A DNA stretch of 64,000 nucleotides from positions 682,001 to 746,000 of the forward strand of contig CP014771.1 in NCBI GenBank assembly GCA_001596155.1, read 5' to 3'. This document shows, piece by piece, positions 7,842 through 16,639 of the stretch. The notes under the pieces are model-generated. The model was not told the origin of the DNA, ran no database searches, and saw only the letters and a list, made by a program, of their open reading frames with translations. Every line of letters starts with the position of its first letter. Positions within the stretch are counted from its first letter, which is position 1. Made by a program: the position numbers and the translations under genes. Origin of the DNA: Hymenobacter psoromatis. Lineage in GTDB: Bacteria > Bacteroidota > Bacteroidia > Cytophagales > Hymenobacteraceae.

Positions 7842-9191
7842 ATGACCATCCGCGCCCGTCTCACGCTCTTCTTTGCCGGCCTGATGCTGGCGCTGGTGGT
7901 GGCGGTGTCGTGCGGGGTTTACTTTTTTGAGCGCAACAGCCAGCGCGACATCTTCGCGCAGCGGCTGCTGCGCAAGGCCGAGGCCACGGCCCAGGTATAT
8001 GTGCGCAAGCACGACCGCCTGGAGCCGACCGACGCCATTCTGCTGCTCACCCAGCAAAACCAGTACGAAGCTATCTACAACGAGGCCAATGAGTTGGCCT
8101 ATACCAGCCGGGCCAATCCCAGCCTCATCATCACCTCGCGCTTTCTAGTGCAGGTGCGCACGGCGGGCCGCCTGCTTTTCAATCACGAAGCAGCTCAGGG
8201 GGTAGCGCTGTATGCCAACGACGAGGGCGAGCGGTTTGTGGTCATCGTGACGGCGGAGGACAGCTACGGCCACGATGGCTTGCTGCGCCTGCGCAACAAC
8301 CTGCTGGTTAGTGATTTGCTGGGCATGGTGCTGGTGGTGCTGCTGGCCAACCTCTTTGCCGGGCGGGCGCTGCGCCCGGTGCAGCAGCTGAGCCGCGAGA
8401 TTCAGGGGCTATCGTCGCGCACGCTCGACCAGCGCCTGAGCACCGGCAACGGCCGCGACGAGCTGGCCCGCCTGGCCGCGCAGTTCAACGCCCTGCTGGC
8501 CCGCCTGGCCGACACGGTGGCCCAGAACCGCAGCTTCGTCAACCACGCCTCGCACGAGCTGCGCACGCCGCTGGCCAACCTGCTGGGCACGCTCGACATC
8601 TCGCGCGCCTACGACGAGCGGCCCCAGGAGCTGCGCGCTACCCTCACCTCGGCCACCGAAGAAGTGCGCCGCCTCATCTCCCTCACCAACGACCTGCTGC
8701 TGCTGGCCGAGCTCAGCCAGGAAAAGCCCGCCTCCGACCTGCCCCTGGTGCCCGTGCTGCTCATCGAGCCCCTGCTCGACGCCGTGCAAACCGTGCAGCG
8801 CCGCTACCCCGGCACCAGCATCGAGCTGCAATTGCCCGAGGCCGTGGAAGACTGCCAGGCCCGCGCCCACGCCGAGCTGCTGACGCTGGCCCTGGTCAAC
8901 CTCCTCGATAATGCCTGCAAATACTCGCCCGCGGGCTCGGCCGTGCACGCCAGCCTCGCCGCCGGGCCGCGGGGCTGCGAATACGGCGTGCGCGACGCCG
9001 GCCGGGGCATTGACCCCGAGGCCCTACCCCATATTTTTGAGCCCCTGTACCGGGCCGAGGCCGTGCGGGGCCAGGTGCCGGGCAATGGCGTGGGCCTGAG
9101 CCTGGTGCAGCGCGTGGCCGAGCTGCACGGCGGCGGCATCGCCGTAAAGTCGGGGGTAGGCGAGGGCACCGAGTTTCGCCTGTGGCTGTGA
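7842..9191 (+). CDS. Membrane sensor histidine kinase (CusS-like)
   Basis: This 449-residue kinase has a first membrane helix at residues 5-28, a periplasmic sensor domain of about 120 residues, a second helix near residues 155-175, a HAMP domain (RALRPVQQLSREI), and HisKA with His238 in ASHELRTPLANLL. The ATPase follows, with N-box LLDNACKYSP, G1 DAGRGIDP, the F-box and G2 GNGVGLSLV. The architecture matches metal-sensing CusS/CzcS kinases. The ATG at 7842 is used; an upstream in-frame start would read through the palindrome. The periplasmic ligand is not identifiable from sequence. Confidence 0.93.
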   Translation: MTIRARLTLFFAGLMLALVVAVSCGVYFFERNSQRDIFAQRLLRKAEATAQVYVRKHDRLEPTDAILLLTQQNQYEAIYNEANELAYTSRANPSLIITSRFLVQVRTAGRLLFNHEAAQGVALYANDEGERFVVIVTAEDSYGHDGLLRLRNNLLVSDLLGMVLVVLLANLFAGRALRPVQQLSREIQGLSSRTLDQRLSTGNGRDELARLAAQFNALLARLADTVAQNRSFVNHASHELRTPLANLLGTLDISRAYDERPQELRATLTSATEEVRRLISLTNDLLLLAELSQEKPASDLPLVPVLLIEPLLDAVQTVQRRYPGTSIELQLPEAVEDCQARAHAELLTLALVNLLDNACKYSPAGSAVHASLAAGPRGCEYGVRDAGRGIDPEALPHIFEPLYRAEAVRGQVPGNGVGLSLVQRVAELHGGGIAVKSGVGEGTEFRLWL

Positions 9192-9493
9192 GCGGTGGCC
9201 CAGGCTTTTCGGTGCCCGGCAACTACCGGCCAAATAGCCTGGGTTTTATTAAATTAATTAATTTATTGGGGATTTATCCAGCCGGCCTTCATCTAAAACC
9301 CTGGGGTAGGGGGCTACCTTCGTAGTAGCTATGTGGTTGCCCCAACGGGCTGCCCGCTGCCGACGGCGGTCTCTACCCGGCGTTTAGTAGGTGAAAAGCC
9401 GGCCGCGACGCGGGCTGGCGCGGGCAAGTAGCTTTTGGCTGGCTGCTGCCCGGTAGCGCGGCTTCTGGAGCCGCGCCCCCAGCGTGCATTCGT
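9192..9493. other. Intergenic region without a gene
   Basis: About 300 bases between the kinase and the ClC gene. It holds a short AT-rich patch near 9247-9275 and a CTACCTTCG element near 9315 that weakly resembles a -7 promoter box. No RNA gene or conserved coding frame was seen. Confidence 0.5.
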
Positions 9494-10957
9494 ATGTCCG
9501 ATTCCAAGCTTACTACCCGCTACGAACAGGCCCTGGCCTGGTTCGACCACTACCTCATTCGGCCGCTGTACACGGCGCGGGTGCGGCGGCTCATTCTGCA
9601 AAGCTTCCCGTTCTGGATTGCTTCGCTGCTGACCGGCGCGATGGCCGTGGGCTACGAGCGCGTCTTCAATTGGGCCGAGCAGGTGAGCTTTACCTGGCTC
9701 AGCAAAGTGCCGCTCCAGGCGTTCGGGCTCACGCCGGTCGCGTTTTTGGCGGCCTGGGCGCTGATTCATTACCTGGCCCCGGCCGCCAGGGGCAGCGGCA
9801 TTCCGCAGGTGATGGCGGGCATCGACCTCTCCAACCCCTCGCAGTATCGCCACACCGAGTATTTGCTGAGCCTGCGCGTGGGCATCGTCAAAATAGTGAG
9901 CAGCGTGGTGCTGCTGCTGGGTGGCGGCATCATCGGCCGCGAGGGGCCCACCATTCACGTGTCGGCGATTATCTTCCGCACTATCAATCGCTTGCAGCCG
10001 GCGGGCTGGCCCCAGCTCTCGCGCCAGATTGCGCTCGTGACGGGCGGCGCGGCCGGGCTGGCCGCCGCCTTCAACACCCCGCTCGGCGGCATCGTGTTCG
10101 TGGTGGAGGAGCTGACCCAGATTCACTTGTCGCGCTTTCGCATGGCCGTGTTCGCGGCCGTTATCATCGCTGGGCTCACGGCCCAGCAGTTTCTGGGCCC
10201 TTATCTCTACCTGGGCTTCCCGAAGGTGACCTCGCCGGCTGGCTGGTTTCAGGTGCTGGCAATGGGCTGCGCGATGGTCTGCGGCCTGGCGGGGGCGCTT
10301 TTTGGCAAAACCCTGCTGGGGGTGGCGCAGTACCGCAAGCGCTTCACCACCCTGGGCGCGCAGATGGGCTGGGTAGTGGGCTGCGGCTTCGCGCTGGCCA
10401 CGCTGGCCTACTTCGTCGGCGTGGATGGGGTAGGAACCGGCAAGCCGATTATCAACCGCCTGCTGTTTCAGAACAGCGGCACCACGCCCTTCTACCTGTT
10501 TCCGGTGCGCTTCGCGGGCATGGTGCTCAGCTACAGCGCCGGCGGGGCGGGGGGCATTTTTTCGACTTCGCTGAGCGCGGGCGCGCTGCTCGGCGATGGC
10601 CTGGCCCGCCTGGCCGGCGTGCCCATCGTGGACCGCAACCTGCTGATTCTGGTCAGCATGGTGGGGTTTCTGACCGGCGTGGTGCGCTCGCCTTTCACGG
10701 CCGCCATCCTGGTTTTGGAGATGACGGACCGCCATTCGGCCATTTTCCAGCTGCTGATGGGCGCGCTGCTGGCCCAGGCCGTGGCCGCGCTCGTGGACCC
10801 GCACTCGCTCTATGAGCACCTCAAGCACGGCTTCATCCGCGAGGCGCTGGCTCAGGAGCTGAGCCCGCAGGCCGCCGCCCTACCCCCCGACCACGACGAC
10901 GAGCACGACCACGAGCAGGAAAACGTGAAGCCCCAGAAAACGCAGCCAACCGAGTAG
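9494..10957 (+). CDS. ClC-family chloride channel/exchanger
   Basis: This 487-residue polytopic membrane protein carries the canonical ClC motifs: GSGIPQV near residue 95, GREGP with the gating Glu, PLGGIVFVVEE, where the second Glu corresponds to the internal proton glutamate of exchangers, and GGAGGIFSTSLSAGA. No CBS domain follows. The C-terminus is a short His/Asp/Glu-rich tail (DHDDEHDHE) that might bind metal. Having both glutamates suggests Cl-/H+ exchange rather than a passive channel (inference). The TAG stop lies in the following inverted repeat. Confidence 0.93.
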   Translation: MSDSKLTTRYEQALAWFDHYLIRPLYTARVRRLILQSFPFWIASLLTGAMAVGYERVFNWAEQVSFTWLSKVPLQAFGLTPVAFLAAWALIHYLAPAARGSGIPQVMAGIDLSNPSQYRHTEYLLSLRVGIVKIVSSVVLLLGGGIIGREGPTIHVSAIIFRTINRLQPAGWPQLSRQIALVTGGAAGLAAAFNTPLGGIVFVVEELTQIHLSRFRMAVFAAVIIAGLTAQQFLGPYLYLGFPKVTSPAGWFQVLAMGCAMVCGLAGALFGKTLLGVAQYRKRFTTLGAQMGWVVGCGFALATLAYFVGVDGVGTGKPIINRLLFQNSGTTPFYLFPVRFAGMVLSYSAGGAGGIFSTSLSAGALLGDGLARLAGVPIVDRNLLILVSMVGFLTGVVRSPFTAAILVLEMTDRHSAIFQLLMGALLAQAVAALVDPHSLYEHLKHGFIREALAQELSPQAAALPPDHDDEHDHEQENVKPQKTQPTE

Positions 10958-11063
10958 CGCGAACTTTCCAGTTCGTGCGCGAGCGCAACGAGCAGGCGGG
11001 GCCGCGCGGCGCGAATGACCCTGCTCGCTGGTGCTCGCGCACGAACTGGAAAGTTCGCGCTAC
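10954..11063. repeat. Perfect inverted repeat (family C) between convergent genes
   Basis: Arms 10954-10984 and 11033-11063 are exact 31-base reverse complements beginning GTAGCGCGAACTTTCCAG. The left arm includes the ClC stop codon; the right arm abuts the stop of the convergent DJ-1 gene. It probably serves as a bidirectional terminator. A relative lies at 62242-62390 and a short one at 58493-58530. Confidence 0.95.
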
Positions 11064-11744
11064 TTACTTTTTCAGCTGCCTGAGCATTTCCTCGGCGGCG
11101 GGGCCTGACGAGGCGGGGTTCTGGCCCGTGATGAGGTTGCCGACCGTCACCACGTGGGGCTGCCAGTCGGCCTTTTTCGAGTAGATGCCGCCGTTTTCCT
11201 TCAGCATATCTTCCACCAAAAAGGGCACTACGTTGGTGAGCTGCACGGCCGCTTCCTCGGTGTTGGTGAAGCCCGTTACGGCCTTGCCTTTCACCAGCGG
11301 TTCGCCGTTGGCGGCCTTCACGTGGCGCAGCACGCCGGGGGCGTGGCACACCACGGCTACCGGCTTGCCGGCGGCGTAGGCCTTTTCAATCAGCGCGATA
11401 GAGTCCTTATCCTCAGCCAAATCCCAGAGCGGGCCGTGGCCGCCGGGGTAGAAAACGGCGTCAAAATCCGCAGCCTTAATCGTGTCGAGCTTCACGGTGT
11501 GGGCCAGCGCCTGCTGGGCCGCCGGGTCTTGCTTGAAGCGCCGGGTGGCATCGGTCTGGGTATCGGGCGTGTCGCTGGCCGGGTCGAGCGGCGGCTGGCC
11601 GCCCTGGGGCGAAGCCAGTGTGAGGGTCGCGCCGGCATCCTTGAATACGTAGTAAGGCGCGGCAAATTCTTCCAGCCAGAAGCCGGTTTTGTGACCCGTG
11701 TCGCCGAGCTGGTCGTGCGAAGTCAAAATGAGGGCAATTTTCAT
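11064..11744 (-). CDS. DJ-1/PfpI (type 1 glutamine amidotransferase-like, Hsp31-like) protein
   Basis: This 226-residue alpha/beta protein has the nucleophile elbow AVVCHAPGVL with the catalytic Cys. FYPGGHGPLWDL precedes it and the Glu/His region near EEFAAPYYVFKDAG lies at the N-terminus, as in Hsp31-like glyoxalases and chaperones. The likely role is repair of glyoxal damage or stress protection (family knowledge). It sits with an oxidoreductase and the ohr peroxide genes in a stress-response stretch. The start is the ATG at 11744. Confidence 0.9.
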   Translation of the reverse strand: MKIALILTSHDQLGDTGHKTGFWLEEFAAPYYVFKDAGATLTLASPQGGQPPLDPASDTPDTQTDATRRFKQDPAAQQALAHTVKLDTIKAADFDAVFYPGGHGPLWDLAEDKDSIALIEKAYAAGKPVAVVCHAPGVLRHVKAANGEPLVKGKAVTGFTNTEEAAVQLTNVVPFLVEDMLKENGGIYSKKADWQPHVVTVGNLITGQNPASSGPAAEEMLRQLKK

Positions 11745-11811
11745 GATTTTGCGAAATAGATGGGGTAAGAATAAACGGATGACCGCGAAAGCGAACCCGG
11801 AATGCTTTTAT

Positions 11812-11884
11812 AATTAAAAATTAAGAATAATAAATAAAAACTATGGTGACTACATTTTTAAATTATCATTCTTAATTTTTAATT
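11812..11884. repeat. AT-rich inverted repeat (family F)
   Basis: Arms 11812-11828 and 11868-11884 are perfect 17-base reverse complements of AATTAAAAATTAAGAAT. It sits between the DJ-1 gene and the broken oxidoreductase. AT-rich relatives lie near 44074 and 54951. Confidence 0.85.
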
Positions 11885-11887
11885 CAA

Positions 11888-12884
11888 CTAAGCCACTTTC
11901 ACCACCGCCTTGCCCGTGTTGTCGCCCGCGAACAGGCCCAGGAAAGCAGCCGGAATCTGGTCGAAGCCTTCGGTAATGGTTTCCTCGCCCTTCAGCTGGC
12001 CGGCCGCGTACCATGCGGTCAGCTGCTGCACGCCTTCGGGCCAGCGGCTGAGGTAGTCGCTCACGATGAAGCCTTGCAGCTTGGTGCTGGTTTTGAGGAT
12101 TCCCTTCCGGGCGCGGCCCCATCGGCGTTTCCGTCGCGTTATAAGTTGAAATCTGGCCGCAGAGCGCGATGCGCGCGTGCTTGTTCAGCAGGTCATACAC
12201 GGCGTCGGTGATGGCCCCGCCCACGTTGTCGAAATAGCAGTCCACGCCGGCCGGCGCGGCGGCGGCCAGCGCCTGGGCCAGGTTGGGCGTAGTCTTGTAA
12301 TTGATGGCCTCATCAAAGCCCAGCTCCTTCAAATAAGCCACCTTCTCATCGGAGCCGGCGGTGCCGACCACGCGGCAGCCCCGGATTTTGGCCAGCTGGC
12401 CCACGATGCTACCCACCGCGCCCGCTGCCCCCGACACCACCACCGTTTCGCCGGCCTGGGGCTGGCAAATGTCGGGCAGCCCGAAATAGGCCGTGAGGCC
12501 GGGCATGCCCAGCAGGCCCAGAAAGTAGCTGGCCGGCGCCTTATCGGCCGGCACGCGGCTCAGGCCCGTGGCATCGGCCACGCTGAACTCCTGCCAGGGC
12601 AGGTTGCCGACCACCACGCTGCCCACCGGCAGCGCCTCGCTGTGGCTGGCCACCACCTCGGCCACCACGCCGCCCGCGATGGGCTGCCCCACCTCGAAGG
12701 GCGCGATATACGACTTCGCCGCGCTCATGCGACCCCGCATGTAGGGGTCCACGGACACGTACAGCGTTTTGAGGAGCACTTGCCCTTCGGCGGGCACCGG
12801 CACCTCGCGGGTTTCGAAGCGGAACTGCGCGGCCGTGGGCACGCCCTGGGGGCGGCTGGCCAGCAAGATGGTATTGGTAGTCAT
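11888..12884 (-). pseudogene. NADP-dependent MDR-family oxidoreductase, broken by a single-base frameshift
   Basis: From the ATG at 12884 the frame encodes a zinc-free medium-chain reductase (curcumin/prostaglandin-reductase type), with GLLGMPGLTAYFGL, the Rossmann motif SGAAGAVGSIVGQLAK and YFDNVGG. After STYNATETPMGPR the frame becomes Arg/Pro-rich nonsense. The expected tail (LKTSTKLQGFIVSDYLSRW through TGKAVVKVA) is intact in the neighbouring frame and stops at 11888-11890. The span of 997 bases implies one extra base, most likely in the CCC run at 12102-12104. It is either a recent pseudogene or a sequencing error. The unshifted frame instead runs on into the AT-rich palindrome, to about 11850. 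Confidence 0.88.
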
Positions 12885-12960
12885 AAGGTATTGAGTAACA
12901 GTCGCCCCAAGTGGGGGTAGGGAAATAAAAAACGCCCAGGCTCAACCCGAGCTTTTTTAA

Positions 12961-13032
12961 GGGAGTTAAGAGTTGAGAGTTAAGAGTTAAAAATCAGGCG
13001 AAAAGGTTTTTAACTCTTAATTCTTAACTCCC
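12961..13032. repeat. AT-rich inverted repeat (family E)
   Basis: The left arm (about 12961-12993, GGGAGTTAAGAGTTGAGAG and onward) pairs with the right arm (about 13007-13032). The left arm holds one extra 7-base GAGTTAA-like unit. The same sequence type occurs inside the E1 dehydrogenase gene at 56661-56766. Confidence 0.85.
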
Positions 13033-13069
13033 TTAATTCTCGCCTAAATACAGCTGCGCGGAAATTGCT

Positions 13070-13504
13070 TTAGGCGTTGGTCGTAGTGGTGAGGGTAACT
13101 TCGATGTTGCCCCGCGTGGCGCGCGAGTAGGGGCAGATGCCGTGGGCGGCTTGCACCAGCTCCTCGGCCTGCGCCTGCCCGAAGCCGGGTAGGTTCACGT
13201 GCAGGTCGGCCGAGACGCCGTAGCCACCATCTTCGGCCTGGCCAAAGCCGATAAATGCTTCTACCGACACGTTTTCGAGCTTCACTTTGGCCTGGCGGGC
13301 GGCCACGCCGAGAGCGCCCTCAAAGCAGGCGGCGTAGGCGGCGGCAAACAGCTGCTCGGGGTTGGTCGCGCCGGTTTTGCCGGGGCCGCCCATCTCCTTG
13401 GGCGTGCTCAGGGTGAGGTCGAGCACGTGGTTGTCGGATGTTACGTGGCCGTCGCGGCCCCCGATGGCTTTCGCCTGCGCGGTAAATACTTTGTTGATTT
13501 TCAT
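13070..13504 (-). CDS. ohr: Organic hydroperoxide reductase Ohr (OsmC/Ohr family)
   Basis: This 144-residue thiol peroxidase reduces organic hydroperoxides. Both redox cysteines are present: Cys60 (YAACFEGAL) and Cys124 (HGICPYSRAT). The N-terminal TAQAKAIGGRDGHV is also typical of Ohr rather than OsmC. It starts at the ATG at 13504, about 20 bases after the upstream MarR-type regulator gene, which suggests co-transcription. Confidence 0.95.
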   Translation of the reverse strand: MKINKVFTAQAKAIGGRDGHVTSDNHVLDLTLSTPKEMGGPGKTGATNPEQLFAAAYAACFEGALGVAARQAKVKLENVSVEAFIGFGQAEDGGYGVSADLHVNLPGFGQAQAEELVQAAHGICPYSRATRGNIEVTLTTTTNA

Positions 13505-13525
13505 GGTTTTATAAAAAATGCCTGG

Positions 13526-13981
13526 CTAAGCCAGACGGGTAAGAATCTGCGTGAGCTGCGTGCGCAAAGCGGCCAGCTCGGTCAGCGTGAGGCCCACCCT
13601 GGCCAGCAGCTGGGCCGGAATGTGGCCGGCCCGCGCTTCGAGCGCCCTACCCCCCGGCAGCAGCCCGATGACGACCGAGCGCTCGTCGCGCGGGTCGCGG
13701 CGGCGGCTGAGCCACTGTTGCTGCTCCATGCGCTTGAGCAGCGGCGTGAGCGTGCCCGAATCGAGCAGCAGCTTTGTGCCCAACTCCTTCACCGTCAGCT
13801 CCTCATGCTCCCAAAGCAGCAGCAATACCAGGTATTGCGGGTAGGTAAGGCCCAGCGCCTGCAAGTAAGGCTGGTAGGCTTTGGTGAGCTGCCGCGACAC
13901 GGCATAAAACGGAAAGCAAAGTTGGTTTTCCAGCTTCAACAGCTCGTTCGGCGCGGAAGGGGGGGTAGGGACGGTTGGCAT
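13526..13981 (-). CDS. ohrR: OhrR-type MarR-family peroxide-sensing repressor
   Basis: This 151-residue winged-helix protein has the peroxide-sensing Cys22 in LENQLCFPFYAVSR, the hallmark of OhrR. The DNA-binding wing with LDSGTLTPLLKRME and RRRDPRDERSV is present. The family represses ohr until the Cys is oxidised by organic peroxides. It is first in a two-gene minus-strand unit with ohr, so it probably autoregulates through the inverted repeat just upstream. Confidence 0.93.
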   Translation of the reverse strand: MPTVPTPPSAPNELLKLENQLCFPFYAVSRQLTKAYQPYLQALGLTYPQYLVLLLLWEHEELTVKELGTKLLLDSGTLTPLLKRMEQQQWLSRRRDPRDERSVVIGLLPGGRALEARAGHIPAQLLARVGLTLTELAALRTQLTQILTRLA

Positions 13982-14007
13982 GGCGTTCGGGTAGTAAACT
14001 ACGGTTG

Positions 14008-14034
14008 ATTGCGCAATGTTTAATTGTGCGCAAT
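14008..14034. promoter_or_regulatory. Candidate OhrR operator
   Basis: An imperfect palindrome, ATTGCGCAAT then GTTTA then ATTGTGCGCAAT, lies 27-53 bases upstream of the ohrR start. MarR-family repressors bind such palindromes over their own promoters. The location next to ohrR is the main argument; binding is inferred. Confidence 0.65.
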
Positions 14035-14144
14035 TTATTTTTATAAAGGTTGTGTACTACCCCGGTAATTGCTGATTGCCTTCACGCTTTGGCCGTCGGC
14101 CAGCGCGGGATTACGCTGCGGAACTCGCCCTAGTTGGGAGGTGC

Positions 14145-15059
14145 CTAATTATCATCAGGGTATCGCTCGCTTGGTTCTTCATCCCAGCTTTGAACGAAAC
14201 GAAAGCCTGTGTCGAGTAAAAGTGTTCGCAGCTCAGGAGCATCCAGGCTTTGCGCAGGCCGATAATGCCAATGGTAAAAGCCGTATTCCAGATTATAAAG
14301 CTCCTTGGTTTGCTTAAATCCTAATGCCATTATTGCTTCACCGAAGCTGATAAATAGTTTTTCGTCTTGGGTCTGAAAAAATATCTTCTTATGCTCATTG
14401 AGGGTAAGTATTATTGTATCAGAGTTCAGAGTAACGGCACACTCCACAAAGCCATTCCGCAGGATATTCTCCTTATTTTCAAGCAAAAAATATTCTATAC
14501 TGGTTGGTAATTTGCTGGTATCAATGGCCCATAATTCACTCTTTTGATTATGCCAATGGCCCTTTATACATACTTCTATTCTGTCTGGCGATGGGATAAA
14601 TTTTAAAGTTTTAATAAATGTCTCCAATAATTTATCCTTTCCCACAACTAACTCAAAATCAAAGCTATTATTATCCTTATCGTGAAGCGCGATAAACCCT
14701 TCTTTAATCAATTCATACTCGAACTCGCCATCTTCATTCGATTTAATAATTCCAGTTGGTGAAATAAAATCCTTATCCTGTGAGTCCAAAGGATAAGAGT
14801 AGCTTTGCGGTCCGGTAAGGACTAAATCGGTAAGATTGATAAGGTCCTCGGGCTCTTCAAAATTATCAAGTATATCCAGCCGAGCAGCTTCCGTAGCTTC
14901 TGGATTAAGTATGCCAAGTTCTTCAGCAGCAGCTTGTAAAGCATTATCCAAGGCTTCGCCACAATGCTGCCCATAAGCATAGAAATTAGCAACAGTGCCA
15001 GAAAGCTCGTTGGTCGGGCCACCAATCAGAAAGTACCAGTATTGATTTGGGGTTGGCAT
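14145..15059 (-). CDS. Unrecognised AT-rich protein of about 304 residues
   Basis: No family was recognised. The protein is soluble and acidic, starts MPTPNQYWYFLIGG and ends SERYPDDN, with an aromatic-rich C-terminal half (YGFYHWHYRPAQ). No signal peptide or membrane helix is visible. Base composition is clearly lower in GC than both neighbours, and A/T-ending codons are common, which suggests horizontal acquisition. The ATG at 15059 is preferred over an in-frame TTG at 15086. A lone immunity-like or defence role is possible but unsupported. Confidence 0.7.
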   Translation of the reverse strand: MPTPNQYWYFLIGGPTNELSGTVANFYAYGQHCGEALDNALQAAAEELGILNPEATEAARLDILDNFEEPEDLINLTDLVLTGPQSYSYPLDSQDKDFISPTGIIKSNEDGEFEYELIKEGFIALHDKDNNSFDFELVVGKDKLLETFIKTLKFIPSPDRIEVCIKGHWHNQKSELWAIDTSKLPTSIEYFLLENKENILRNGFVECAVTLNSDTIILTLNEHKKIFFQTQDEKLFISFGEAIMALGFKQTKELYNLEYGFYHWHYRPAQSLDAPELRTLLLDTGFRFVQSWDEEPSERYPDDN

Positions 15060-15189
15060 ATAATTGCTTTGAGGAGAGATGCACAAATCTACTGTCTTCT
15101 TAACATTAGAAACTTCTAATTTGCCTCCAATCCTACGTTAATACCCCTGCCGCACCTTTGGGTAATTCCTCCGCGAATAACTCACTGGT

Positions 15190-16635
15190 ATGGTCACTTT
15201 TATGCGTTTCTTCGGGCTGCTGGCAACGCCGGCGGTGGCGTGGTCGGCCGCGACGGGGCCCACCGCGCCGGCGCGGGTGCTGACCCTGCCCGAGGCGCTG
15301 ACCCTCAACCAGACGAGCGACCCGGTTATCAGGGCGCAGCAGGCGCGGCTGCAAGGCGTCACGTTTCGCACGGCCGAAGCGCAGCTCACGGCCGTGCCCA
15401 AAGTTATTGCGCAGGCGCAGGCGTTTTATGCCACCAGCAACCAGATTCGGGGCGCGTTTTTTCCTAATGGCGGCTCGGTGCCGGCCATCGAGGGCGGCTA
15501 CCGGCCCAACGGTGCTAACCAACAGCAGGCCAACGGCAGCCCGCTCACGTGGTCGAGCTTCGGCACGCTGCTGGCCGACGGCCCCATTGCCACCTTCGGC
15601 AAAACCCGCGCGGCCATGCAGGTGGCCCGCACGGCCCAAAACCGCCAGCAGGCGGCGGTCGATAACACCGTTTTCCGGCAGCAGGTCGAAACCGCCAGCG
15701 CCTACGTGGCCGTGCTCGATGCCGCCGCTGAGGCCCGCGTGTGGGCCGGGCAGGCGCGCCGCCTGGCGGCCTTGCGCCAGGTGGTGCTGGCCCGCACCCG
15801 CAGCGGCCTGCGGCCGGGTGCCGACTCCTCTTTAGTGAATGCCGATTATGCCCGCGTGCACCTGCGCGCCCAGCAGGCCCAGTTGCGCGAACAGACCGAG
15901 CGCCTGCGCCTGGCCGAGCGGGTAGGGCTGCGCGCTAGTGAGTTTGTGGTTGATACCGTGTCCTTTGCGCGCATCGCCCCCAGCCAGCTGCCCGGCGCGC
16001 CCGTGGCCGACAGCCTGCTGCTGGCTGCCCACCCCGCCGCCCGCCTCCGCCAGGCCGACCTCGACCTGACCCTGGCCGGGGCCGAGGTGCTGCACCGCGC
16101 CCGCTGGCCTAGTCTGCGCGGCATCGCGGCTTTCTGGACGCGCGGCTCGGGCATCGGGCAGGGCGAGTATAACGAGCTGAATTACAACACGAATATCTGG
16201 GCTGGTTTGCAGCCGCGGGTGTTCAATGGCATGGTGGGGGTAGCGCTGGTGTGGGACTTCACCGAGGCCTGGCACCTGCACCACGCCGAGCAGGAAACCC
16301 GCCTGTTCGCCAGCGCCCGCCGCTACGACGCCCAAACCACTACCCTGGCCCTGCGCCGCGCCTTTGCCACCGCCGACCTCGACGCCCGCGCCAGCCAGCA
16401 GCTTCAGCAGCAGGCCGCTACCCAAACGGTGGCCTCCCGCGCTGCCTACACCGCCCTGCTGGCCCGCTACGACAACGGCCTTGCCAATGCCGCCGACCTC
16501 AACCAGGCCCTCGACGTGCTGCAAACCGCCGAACTGCGCGGCCAGCAAGCGCGCTTCCAGGGCTGGCAAAGCCTGCTTAACCAAGCGGCGGCCGCTGGCC
16601 GCCTGCCCGATTTTTTAACTGCTTTGAAAGGATAA
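15190..16635 (+). CDS. TolC-family outer-membrane efflux protein (copy 1)
   Basis: This protein of about 480 residues has a short N-terminal hydrophobic signal and the repeated helical-hairpin architecture of outer-membrane factors: GPIATFGKTRAAMQVART in the first repeat, SGLRPGADSSLVNAD, and NGLANAADLNQALD in the second. It is paralogous to the gene at 17695, sharing the phrases SNQ..G.F.PN.GS and LRPG.DSSL. An IS5-family element separates the two copies. It probably belongs to the efflux set whose pump starts at 19288. The ATG at 15202 is an alternative start. Confidence 0.88.
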   Translation: MVTFMRFFGLLATPAVAWSAATGPTAPARVLTLPEALTLNQTSDPVIRAQQARLQGVTFRTAEAQLTAVPKVIAQAQAFYATSNQIRGAFFPNGGSVPAIEGGYRPNGANQQQANGSPLTWSSFGTLLADGPIATFGKTRAAMQVARTAQNRQQAAVDNTVFRQQVETASAYVAVLDAAAEARVWAGQARRLAALRQVVLARTRSGLRPGADSSLVNADYARVHLRAQQAQLREQTERLRLAERVGLRASEFVVDTVSFARIAPSQLPGAPVADSLLLAAHPAARLRQADLDLTLAGAEVLHRARWPSLRGIAAFWTRGSGIGQGEYNELNYNTNIWAGLQPRVFNGMVGVALVWDFTEAWHLHHAEQETRLFASARRYDAQTTTLALRRAFATADLDARASQQLQQQAATQTVASRAAYTALLARYDNGLANAADLNQALDVLQTAELRGQQARFQGWQSLLNQAAAAGRLPDFLTALKG

Positions 16636-16639
16636 AAAA

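Noticed and set aside
9329..10828. A 499-codon open frame on the minus strand opposite the ClC gene
   Set aside because: It is His/Arg/Gln-rich without any family pattern, and the plus strand encodes a complete ClC protein. It is a high-GC shadow frame.
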